A stretch of 25,924 bases of DNA from CAIOHW01 sp964432565 (GTDB lineage Bacteria; Bdellovibrionota; UBA1018). The translations under genes were made by a program, and so were the position numbers. Position 1 is the first letter of the stretch. Every line of letters starts with the position of its first letter. Positions 7,779 to 14,733 of the stretch are shown here, in pieces. Below the pieces are notes generated by a model. It worked only from the letters and a program-made list of their open reading frames with translations, was not told the origin of the DNA and did no database searches. The stretch covers positions 1 to 25,924 of the forward strand of contig CAYSOA010000031.1 of the NCBI GenBank assembly GCA_964432565.1. Reading direction: 5' to 3'.

Positions 7779-9422
7779 ATGGCCGACCTAGAAACTGAAG
7801 TCCGACGTCGCAGGACCTTTGCGATCATCTCGCACCCTGACGCCGGCAAGACCACATTGACCGAAAAGTTGCTCTTGTACGGCGGAGCCATTCATCTGGC
7901 CGGCGCCGTCAAGGCCAAGGCCAACCAGAGAAATACGACCTCCGACTGGATGGAAATCGAGCGCCAGCGTGGCATCTCGATCTCTTCAAGCGTTCTGCAG
8001 TTCGAATACGACGGGCATCAGGTCAACCTGCTCGATACTCCGGGCCACAAGGACTTCTCTGAGGACACGTATCGGACGCTGACGGCCGCCGATGCCGCCG
8101 TGATGCTGATTGACGCAGCCAAAGGTGTGGAGCCCCAGACCCGCAAGCTCTTTGAGGTTTGTCGCATGCGCGGCATTCCGATTTTCACGTTCATCAACAA
8201 GATGGACCGTCCATCACGGGATCCCCTCGACCTGCTCGACGAGCTCGAAAAGGTACTCGGCATCCGATCCTGTCCCATGGTCTGGCCGGTCGGCTCCGGT
8301 GACCGCTTCAGGGGTGTTTATGACCGACAGAGTGGCGAAATGCTCGTCTATCAGACCGAGGGGGAGGCCAACGTCAAGGGACGGCTTCTACCCAAGAAAG
8401 TGGCCGGTCTCGAAGACCCGCAGCTTCTCGAGCTGATCTCCGGGCCTCGCCACGATCTCGACGAGGCGCGAGAGCTGCGCGACACGCTGCAGGCCGAGCT
8501 CGAGCTGGTGGAGTATGCTGGAGATGCATTCGACCTCGAACGCGTTCTGGCTGGCCAGCTCTCGCCGGTGTTCTTTGGCTCGGCCATGAATAACTTCGGT
8601 GTGCAGCGTTTTCTCGAACGCTTTCTGCAGATCGCTCCCGCCCCTGGTGCGCGCAAAGCCGGCGAGTCGACGATCGACCCGGTGAAGAATGCTTTTTCGG
8701 GATTCATCTTCAAGATCCAGGCGAACATGGATCCTCAGCACCGCGATCGTGTCGCGTTCATGCGGGTTTGTTCCGGCAAATTCACTCGGGGAATGGACGT
8801 CAAGCACGCTCGTCTCGGGAAAGGGGTTCGGTTGGCAAAGCCCCTGAACTTCTTTGGCCAGGAGCGGGTCATTGTCGACGAAGCGTGGCCGGGCGATATC
8901 GTCGGGTTGCTCGATACGACGGGGGATCTTCGAATCGGAGACACGCTTTGCGAAAAAGCGAACTTCGAATTTGACGGAGTGCCCCGATTTTCGCCCGAGC
9001 ATTTTGCCAGTGTGGTGATTCTGGACCCGATGAAGCGCAAGCAGCTGAAGAAGGGCCTCGACCAGCTTTCAGAGGAGGGTGTGGTTCAGGTCTATCGGCA
9101 GCGAGGACTTCTCGACAAAGATCCGGTCCTGGGAGCGGTGGGTGCGCTGCAGTTTGAAGTGCTGCAGCATCGCCTGAAGGCGGAGTACGCAGTCGACGTG
9201 CGGATTGAGAAGCTGCCTTACATGCATGCCAGATGGGTGACGGGCGAGGGGCTCGATCCGGACTACTTCGAGCGGCGCGAAGATTCGCGGTGCCTCGAGG
9301 ATCGGGATGGTTTTCCCGTGCTCCTTTTCAAGAGTGACTGGGGTCTGAGGTATGCCGAGGAAAACAATAAGAATTTGGCCTTCTTGAAGACGGCGCCAGC
9401 GATTCGAGTGCCGAAAAAATGA
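7779..9422 (+). CDS. prfC: Peptide chain release factor 3 (RF3)
   Basis: A translational GTPase that ejects RF1/RF2 from the ribosome after peptide release. G1 is SHPDAGKTT (Lys about 24), G3 is DTPGH (86-90) and G4 is NKMD (140-143). The EF-Tu-like domain II and RF3-specific C-terminal domain follow, with LGAVGALQFEVLQHRLKAEY as the diagnostic stretch. 547 residues against 529 in E. coli. The ATG at 7779 gives MADLETEVRRRRTFAIISHP, matching the family N-terminus; a GTG at 7761 would add six residues. No convincing Shine-Dalgarno is present. An extended -10-like TGCTATCTC (7762-7770) lies eight bases upstream, so an own near-leaderless transcript is possible besides read-through from the Nudix gene. 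Confidence 0.97.
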   Translation: MADLETEVRRRRTFAIISHPDAGKTTLTEKLLLYGGAIHLAGAVKAKANQRNTTSDWMEIERQRGISISSSVLQFEYDGHQVNLLDTPGHKDFSEDTYRTLTAADAAVMLIDAAKGVEPQTRKLFEVCRMRGIPIFTFINKMDRPSRDPLDLLDELEKVLGIRSCPMVWPVGSGDRFRGVYDRQSGEMLVYQTEGEANVKGRLLPKKVAGLEDPQLLELISGPRHDLDEARELRDTLQAELELVEYAGDAFDLERVLAGQLSPVFFGSAMNNFGVQRFLERFLQIAPAPGARKAGESTIDPVKNAFSGFIFKIQANMDPQHRDRVAFMRVCSGKFTRGMDVKHARLGKGVRLAKPLNFFGQERVIVDEAWPGDIVGLLDTTGDLRIGDTLCEKANFEFDGVPRFSPEHFASVVILDPMKRKQLKKGLDQLSEEGVVQVYRQRGLLDKDPVLGAVGALQFEVLQHRLKAEYAVDVRIEKLPYMHARWVTGEGLDPDYFERREDSRCLEDRDGFPVLLFKSDWGLRYAEENNKNLAFLKTAPAIRVPKK

Positions 9423-9434
9423 ACCGCTCGTAAA

Positions 9435-9463
9435 TTGACCCTCAGTTCAGGAAAACATAAACT
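9435..9463 (+). promoter_or_regulatory. candidate promoter of the small exported protein gene
   Basis: TTGACC (9435-9440, 5 of 6) and TAAACT (9458-9463, 4 of 6) are separated by exactly 17 bases. The expected transcript start is about 9470, right at the in-frame ATG at 9471, which would make the mRNA leaderless. Confidence 0.4.
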
Positions 9464-9464
9464 G

Positions 9465-9848
9465 ATGACCATGGGCATTCAGGCGATCCAGCGCTGGTTT
9501 CGAAAGGGCACTTGGGTGCTCCTTGCGCTCTTTGTCTTCACCGTGCCCGCAGCGACTCCGGATCTTCGCGAAGTTTTTGTCAAGCAGGCCGCCGCGCCCA
9601 TCCTGCAGCCTGCTCCGGCATCCGAGGCTCATGAGATGAGTTCAAACGAAGCTTCCCCTCTTCCCGTAGAAGAGGCTGGAGCCGAGGACTCAGGCGGGGG
9701 ATCCGTGGTTTCGGTGGTCGAAGACTTTCTGGCAGGCGAGCTGGAGTGCGGTCTGAACCCCCCGGCGAGTTCTCTCTTTTCGGTCGTGCGTTCCCTGGGC
9801 TTCGCTCTCGACCGACCTGGGGTGGTTCATCGTCCTCCGTGGGGTTGA
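9465..9848 (+). CDS. Small exported or membrane-anchored protein, unknown
   Basis: A predicted 127-residue protein that I do not recognise. Basic residues (RWFRKG) precede one hydrophobic stretch (TWVLLALFVFTVPAA, about residues 17-31), a signal peptide or membrane anchor. The rest is Pro-, Ala- and Glu-rich, looks disordered in the middle, has one cysteine (LECGL), and ends VVHRPPWG. ATG codons at 9465 and 9471 are both possible: AGGA lies 12 bases before the first, while a promoter-like pair would place the transcript start at the second. It lies between prfC and the carbonic anhydrase gene, 100 bases before the latter. Possibly lineage-specific; it could also be a fortuitous ORF. Confidence 0.5.
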   Translation: MTMGIQAIQRWFRKGTWVLLALFVFTVPAATPDLREVFVKQAAAPILQPAPASEAHEMSSNEASPLPVEEAGAEDSGGGSVVSVVEDFLAGELECGLNPPASSLFSVVRSLGFALDRPGVVHRPPWG

Positions 9849-9948
9849 TCCCGTCCCTCTGCCGTTTTGGTTTTTTTCCGCCGTTTTCGAACACTTAACT
9901 CATTTCCAACGAGCCGTAGATTCTGGTTCGCAAGAGAGGATTTTCACC

Positions 9949-10578
9949 ATGTCACAAAATCGAAACAGTATTCCCGCCGAAGAAGCCCTGCAAATGCTGA
10001 AGGACGGCAACGCTCGATTCGTTGCCGGTCTGCGATCCGTCGAGTCGATGATCCGTTCGAGAGACCTGCTTGAACTTGCCGAGAAAGGCCAGAAGCCCTT
10101 TGCTATTGTTCTGGCCTGCGCCGACTCGCGAGTGCCGATCGAGATTCTGTTTGATCGGGGCCCAGGTGACATCTTTGTTTGTCGCGTGGCGGGAAATATC
10201 GCCACTCCGTCGATCATGGGCAGTATCGAATTTGCGGCTGAGCAGTTCGGTTCGGCTCTGTGCATCGTCATGGGTCACACGCGCTGCGGAGCAGTGAAGG
10301 CGGCACTGAGCCTCAAGGAGATTCCTGCGGATCTTTCGCCGAACCTGCGCAAGGTGGTTGAAGAGATCGAGCCTGCCGCTCGCGTGGGCAGAGAGCTGGG
10401 GGAGCCCACCAACGATGTGGTCGATCGCACGGCCTGGATCAACGTCGAACACACGGTGGAGTCGCTGACCAGGGAAAGTTCGGTCATTCAGCGTCTGGTG
10501 GCCGATCGGAAGCTCACGATCGTCGGTGCGATCTGTGATATCACGACCGGCACTGTGCGGTTCGGGGCGGATAGCTGA
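9949..10578 (+). CDS. Beta-class carbonic anhydrase
   Basis: A cytoplasmic zinc enzyme interconverting CO2 and bicarbonate, supplying bicarbonate for carboxylases and pH balance. Zinc ligands are visible: Cys 57 with the Asp 59-Arg 61 pair in ACADSRVP, and His 110 and Cys 113 in MGHTRCGAVKAA. The N-terminal ALQMLKDGNARFV is the typical entry to the family. 209 residues, complete. GAGAGGA sits just before the ATG. About 100 bases of non-coding sequence precede it, so it may have its own promoter, though I see no good one. It converges on the DinG-type helicase gene; a long inverted repeat at 10615-10654 probably terminates it. Confidence 0.94.
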   Translation: MSQNRNSIPAEEALQMLKDGNARFVAGLRSVESMIRSRDLLELAEKGQKPFAIVLACADSRVPIEILFDRGPGDIFVCRVAGNIATPSIMGSIEFAAEQFGSALCIVMGHTRCGAVKAALSLKEIPADLSPNLRKVVEEIEPAARVGRELGEPTNDVVDRTAWINVEHTVESLTRESSVIQRLVADRKLTIVGAICDITTGTVRFGADS

Positions 10579-10613
10579 TTTTTTGCGAGAGCGCTGACAC
10601 TGCGAGTTGAGTT

Positions 10614-13382
10614 TCAGCAGGAGAGCCCGGCCGACGAACCGGGTTCTCCTGCTGCAATTTGTTCGACGATATCGGCTCGCGGAGCCAGAGTCACCGGCAT
10701 CGGCGCGATGGTCCGGTCAACCTGCGCCCGCGAGCCGGCACTCCAGCCATTGTAGCGGGGATCGAAGATCACGATCGCCCCTGAGTCGGATGGCGACCGA
10801 ATCAATCGACCGACGCGCTGCTTGAGCCACATCATGCGCATCGGAAAATCGTAGTCAAAGAGCCCGAAGCGCGTGCGAGCCTTTCGGGCCTCGGCAAGTG
10901 GAGACCGGGTCATGGCTTCGTTGATTTTTTCGATGATCACGCACGACAGCTTCGGACCCGGAATATCGAGTCCTTCGCCGTAGCGTTCGCCCCCGACAAG
11001 CAGGGCGCGCTCCGAACCAACGAACCCCTCGGAGGCCCGGCGGTCTGAAACCGAGTCATAGACTTCGATCTGGGCGCGTCTCAGGCGCTCGCGAAGTTTC
11101 TCGGCCGCCACTCGAAGTCTGCGGTTTGAGCTCATGAGCAACAGCGTTCGTCCCCCCAGTTCGACTGCCACTTCCTCGGCAAATTGGATCAATGCATCGA
11201 GGTGTCCGGGAGTTCCCGGGGGGCCCACGTCGGTGGGTAAAAAAACGCGAGCCTGTTCGGCAAGCCGATAGGGAGAAGGAAGCTGCAGAAGCGGCTGGTC
11301 CGGTTTCAGGCCCACCCGATCGATCACAAAGTGCGGCTGGGTTCCGGCCGACAGGGTTGCCGACGTCACGACGACTGAGTTTTTTGACGCAAAAAACGGC
11401 TCACCCAGTGCCGAGACATCAATGGGGGCGACATCGAATCTCCAAAGAGCCTCGCGCGGATGCCAGTACAGGCATCGAAGAAAGTTGGCATCATCAGAGG
11501 CCAGGGCGTCGAATGCTGCTACGAACGCTGCGAAGCGCATCTGGTGGGTCTTGAGCAGGTCCAGCTCGAGCGAGGGTCGCCGGCCGTCGCAGCGCTGCAG
11601 GGTCTGGGTCAGGAAGGCATCAAGATCCTTCACGGCGAGTCGAAGCTCATCAAGTGTGTTCCAGACGCTCTCTGAGCCGCGCTGCTTCGAGCCGCGGGTC
11701 AAGACCACCACCTGTTCGAAACCCTCGGTTCCATCGACGTTGGGAACGAGCAGGGGGGTTGCATGTCGCACATGCAGGATTCTCGTTCTCACTTCGTCGG
11801 CTCGTTCGAGAAAGTCGTCCCAGCTCACGCTCTCCACCAGTCGAGCCAGACCGACAGCGTCTCCGAGTCGGCGGGTGCCCTGTTTGCGTGCCAGGCGGTC
11901 GCAGGCCTCCGACAGCTCTTCTTCGGAGACCGACGCCGTGAGGGTCTTGGTCAGCTGGTCCTCAAGGTGGTGCCCTTCGTCCAGGACCAAATCGCGAATC
12001 TGCGGCAGGTGCGAAGGCCACTGAAATACCAGGGCATGGTTGGCTACGATGACTTCGGCATCGTGTGCCAGACGTGCGCTATCGAAGAAATGGCATTGGC
12101 GATAATAGGGACAACCCGGTCCGATGGTGGTGGTGTGGTGCGATCGTACCCGGTCGATCCATTCGTCGAGGGCCGGAAACTGGATGCGAAGGTAGCGGGA
12201 CACCCGGTCCAGCTCGACTACCGGAACGGCATGCGAAAGGACGGCGAGATAGGCGGCGCTCCAGCGCAGGTCGAGCGGATCGGTGAAGCCCACGGTTGCC
12301 AGCACTTCATGCAGCTTTCGAAGGCAGAGGTAGTTGTTCTGTCCCTTGACAGTCGTCGCACGCACGGGCGATTCCAGAATCTCGCCGAGCTTCGGGATGT
12401 CCTTTTCGAGAAGCTGGTCCTGCAGCGACTTGCTGTGGGTTGAGACGACGAGGGGTAGATCGGTTTCACGAGCCCGCAGGACTCCTGGCAGGAGGTAGGC
12501 AAGCGACTTCCCGGTGCCGGTGGGAGCCTCGACAGCCACGCGCTTCTTTTCCGTCATCGCCTTCAAAACTTCAGCGGACATCGACAGCTGCTGGGGGCGA
12601 AGCTCCAGTCCCAGCCTTTCGGCAGCCTTGCGAAGGGCCGTATCGAGATCGGATTTTTTCAGGCCGGTTTTCACGGGCTCGTCGCTCAATCGGGATTCGT
12701 CCCGCTTCTTGAGGTCTCGAAGGTCCGGGAGAAGAGGCTTTTCGGGAGGTTCGGCATTCAAGAGCTCTTCGGGAAGCCCGTGCAGAAAATACCAGCTCCA
12801 GGGCCAGTCATCGGATCCCCCGAGATAGCGCGAGATCAAGCCGCTGATCCACGGGCGTTCGGTCTTCAGAACCTCGCGTCCTTGCTGAAGTAGTGCGAGC
12901 AGTGCTTCGCAGTCTTCGAGGGCCCGGTGGGAGCCTTCGTGAGTCAGTCCCGCCCAGTTGCGAAGGGTCTCCATCGAATGGGAGGCGAGTTCGGGAAGCA
13001 GCAGGGCCAGCGGCTCGATGGAGTTCCATACTTCGAAATCGGAGCGCGACGATCGGGGAGCGATCTGGTGGTCGAGAAAGCCCTGCTCCATCGCAGAATT
13101 GTGGGCCACGATGGGCGAATCTTCGAGGAATTCGAGAAACTCCGGCAGCACGTCTTCGAGGGCTCGGGCGCCCTGTTCATCGAGCAGTTCGGGAGTGATG
13201 CCGGTGAGCTTTTGAATCACCCACGGGATGTCGCCTTCGGGCCTGACGAGGGCCTGATACCGGTCTTCCTCCTTGAGCGAGCCATCCGCCGCAAGAGCGA
13301 TCCGGATGGCGCCGATCTCAAGAATTTCGGAGTGCTGGGGATCCAGGCCGGTCGTTTCGAAATCCAGAAGGGTCAGGCGCAT
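10614..13382 (-). CDS. dinG: DinG-type helicase with N-terminal DEDDh exonuclease domain
   Basis: A two-domain protein of the Bacillus DinG layout (922 residues). Residues 1-165 form a DnaQ-like exonuclease: LLDFETTG (Asp 7, Glu 9), AHNSAMEQGFL and SHRALEDCEALL (His 152, Asp 157). The central Asp of exonuclease motif II is Glu 99 here. The XPD/DinG superfamily 2 helicase follows: Walker A EAPTGTGKS (Lys 292), DEGH box (468-471) and motif VI LKQRVGRLIRSP. Cys 353, 424 and 430 match part of the Fe-S cluster set of DinG/XPD helicases; one expected Cys is absent. Likely role: unwinding damaged or R-loop DNA with 3' trimming. The ATG at 13382 has GAGGGGG upstream and begins exactly at the exonuclease strand; the frame extends further but without homology. 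Confidence 0.92.
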   Translation of the reverse strand: MRLTLLDFETTGLDPQHSEILEIGAIRIALAADGSLKEEDRYQALVRPEGDIPWVIQKLTGITPELLDEQGARALEDVLPEFLEFLEDSPIVAHNSAMEQGFLDHQIAPRSSRSDFEVWNSIEPLALLLPELASHSMETLRNWAGLTHEGSHRALEDCEALLALLQQGREVLKTERPWISGLISRYLGGSDDWPWSWYFLHGLPEELLNAEPPEKPLLPDLRDLKKRDESRLSDEPVKTGLKKSDLDTALRKAAERLGLELRPQQLSMSAEVLKAMTEKKRVAVEAPTGTGKSLAYLLPGVLRARETDLPLVVSTHSKSLQDQLLEKDIPKLGEILESPVRATTVKGQNNYLCLRKLHEVLATVGFTDPLDLRWSAAYLAVLSHAVPVVELDRVSRYLRIQFPALDEWIDRVRSHHTTTIGPGCPYYRQCHFFDSARLAHDAEVIVANHALVFQWPSHLPQIRDLVLDEGHHLEDQLTKTLTASVSEEELSEACDRLARKQGTRRLGDAVGLARLVESVSWDDFLERADEVRTRILHVRHATPLLVPNVDGTEGFEQVVVLTRGSKQRGSESVWNTLDELRLAVKDLDAFLTQTLQRCDGRRPSLELDLLKTHQMRFAAFVAAFDALASDDANFLRCLYWHPREALWRFDVAPIDVSALGEPFFASKNSVVVTSATLSAGTQPHFVIDRVGLKPDQPLLQLPSPYRLAEQARVFLPTDVGPPGTPGHLDALIQFAEEVAVELGGRTLLLMSSNRRLRVAAEKLRERLRRAQIEVYDSVSDRRASEGFVGSERALLVGGERYGEGLDIPGPKLSCVIIEKINEAMTRSPLAEARKARTRFGLFDYDFPMRMMWLKQRVGRLIRSPSDSGAIVIFDPRYNGWSAGSRAQVDRTIAPMPVTLAPRADIVEQIAAGEPGSSAGLSC
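10615..10654. terminator. long inverted repeat at the carbonic anhydrase/helicase junction
   Basis: CAGCAGGAGAGCCCGG (10615-10630) pairs with CCGGGTTCTCCTGCTG (10639-10654), 15 of 16 positions plus one G-T wobble, around an 8-base loop. It spans the last codons and part of the stop of the minus-strand helicase. On the + strand it is followed by CAATTTG rather than a real T run, so it may be a weak terminator or a 3'-end stabiliser. Confidence 0.5.
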
Positions 13383-13435
13383 GTCCCCCTCGTAGCATTC
13401 CCGGGTCGATTGGGACACTTGAAGCAGGCTGACGC

Positions 13436-13481
13436 ATTGTAAAGGTCCTTGGAATGGAACGCGTCCCACCCGAAACGTTTC
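13436..13481 (-). promoter_or_regulatory. dinG upstream region: -10-like box and perfect palindrome
   Basis: On the minus strand TACAAT (13441 to 13436, 5 of 6) would give a leader of about 47 bases to the helicase ATG; no -35 is visible at the right distance. A perfect 10-base palindrome, GAAACGTTTC, is at 13472-13481 in the middle of the divergent gap, five bases from the ATG of the + gene. It may be an operator. It does not match the E. coli or Bacillus LexA box. Confidence 0.35.
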
Positions 13482-13485
13482 TTAG

Positions 13486-13938
13486 ATGATTCCATCCGGC
13501 ACGGTCCTGATCCTCATGGGTTCTGACGAGGAAGGCAGGCCACAGATTCTCGAGTCGGTCTCCGACGATCCTGAGGTCAGCTTTGTCGAGCAGGCGCTGG
13601 CCGAGAACCATCCTGACCCGGTCTGGGCGGTCCGGCAGCGACGGATCCAGCAGGAAGAGGAAGACGAGCGCTTTGCCGACTACGTCGAGGGGCTGCTGAG
13701 CGCGCCGGCCTGTCGACTCGATATCCAGGGGCATGCCTCGCAGTGGTTTCGATCGCGAATCAACCTGCAGGAGTTTCGTCGCAATGAGGCCGAGGCCCGC
13801 GACATCATCGCGCGGTTTGCGCTGCAGGTTTTTTGTGATGATCCCTCCCAGACCGACTTCATCCTGGCTTCTGCACAGGCCGAAGTTCGGGTGGTGATTC
13901 GCGTCGTGGGGCAGGAGCGAGCACTCCAGGCAGCCTAG
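13486..13938 (+). CDS. Hypothetical protein, acidic, cytoplasmic
   Basis: A 150-residue protein with no family I recognise, no signal peptide and no membrane segment. The N-terminal part (TVLILMGSDEEGRPQ) looks like a beta hairpin. The middle is charged and helical (RQRRIQQEEEDERFADYVEG), and the end (AEVRVVIRVVGQE) looks like another strand. Two cysteines lie at PACRL and VFCDD. It is divergent from dinG and followed by an AT-rich gap. No Shine-Dalgarno is seen before ATG 13486 or the alternative ATG at 13516, so the start is uncertain. Codon use resembles the neighbours, which supports it being real. Confidence 0.6.
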   Translation: MIPSGTVLILMGSDEEGRPQILESVSDDPEVSFVEQALAENHPDPVWAVRQRRIQQEEEDERFADYVEGLLSAPACRLDIQGHASQWFRSRINLQEFRRNEAEARDIIARFALQVFCDDPSQTDFILASAQAEVRVVIRVVGQERALQAA

Positions 13939-14049
13939 TTTCTTTAATATTCAATTTCGGACTAATAGTTTTCCATTTGGTTAAAAATAAAGATTGAGCT
14001 TCTTTTTCAGCCCCTGTAGACGAGCAGCTCATACGGGGAGACCAGAGAG
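13939..14049 (+). promoter_or_regulatory. AT-rich intergenic region with candidate promoter
   Basis: This gap is strikingly AT-rich compared with the rest. TTGAGC (13994-13999), 17 bases, then TAGACG (14017-14022) could be a promoter for the 14050 gene; its -10 is poor. GGGGAGA at 14036-14042 is the ribosome site. The TAGACGAG string is shared with the region before bolA. Confidence 0.35.
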
Positions 14050-14727
14050 ATGCTCAAGCGAACGATTCGTCTGCTTTCAGGGGTTCTTTTTGTTTCAATG
14101 CTGGTTTCGGGCACTGCCCAGGCCCGCCTCGCAGAAGTACCCGATTGCGAAGGTAACTCAGGTAAAGCGCTTCCCATCGACAACGCCCGGGTGGTGGGAT
14201 TCAAGTTTTCGACCCCAAATCAGTATCTTGAGCGAGCCCGGGTGGAAGGGCGTGTCGTTCGTATTCTCGGAAGCCGGCCGTCCCATGAGCACTTTGAGAT
14301 TCAGATTGGTCCTCGGTCGCAGGACACCCTCGAAGTGGTTTTCAATCGCTCCTTCGGTAATCCCAGCGTGAAGCTGGGTGACGAAGTGGAAGCGTGTGGG
14401 GACTATATCACTTCGAATGCCCCGACTGCTCGTTATAAGCCCTCGCCGTCAGGGGCGATCATCCACTGGGTTCACGAAAACTCCCGCGGCGGAAGCCATC
14501 CCGATGGTTATGTCGTCGTGAACGATCGGTTCATGCACGGCTTTGGTCGCCATCCGATCGAAGTCGATGGTTCCGATGCCGAGCCTTTGCCGCCCGCCGC
14601 GGACACTGGCCGAGTCGAAGCCCCGGCGAAGCCCTCAGAAGACCGTCGCAGGTGGGAGCGTGAAAAGGAAAATCGTCCCCGTCACGGCCGGAACTGGCGT
14701 GATTGGGAAGATGAAGTTAAGAGCTGA
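14050..14727 (+). CDS. Exported DUF3465-like protein
   Basis: A 225-residue exported protein. The signal peptide covers about residues 1-25 (MLKRTIRLLSGVLFVSMLVS, ending TAQA). The core resembles the DUF3465 family from memory: HFEIQIG, LEVVFNRSF, EACGDYITS and especially GAIIHWVHENSRGGSHPDGY. That core probably forms a small beta-barrel; no function is established. The last 45 residues are low-complexity, Pro-rich and then strongly charged (RRRWEREKENRPRHGRNWRD), which I do not recall from other members. GGGGAGA lies seven bases before the ATG. RNase D starts six bases after the stop, so the two genes are probably co-transcribed, which is odd for an exported and a cytoplasmic protein. Confidence 0.75.
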   Translation: MLKRTIRLLSGVLFVSMLVSGTAQARLAEVPDCEGNSGKALPIDNARVVGFKFSTPNQYLERARVEGRVVRILGSRPSHEHFEIQIGPRSQDTLEVVFNRSFGNPSVKLGDEVEACGDYITSNAPTARYKPSPSGAIIHWVHENSRGGSHPDGYVVVNDRFMHGFGRHPIEVDGSDAEPLPPAADTGRVEAPAKPSEDRRRWEREKENRPRHGRNWRDWEDEVKS

Positions 14728-14733
14728 GGCGAA

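Noticed and set aside
13472..13481. LexA box for dinG
   Set aside because: The palindrome does not fit the spaced E. coli (CTGT-N8-ACAG) or Bacillus (GAAC-N4-GTTC) box; kept only as an unknown dyad.
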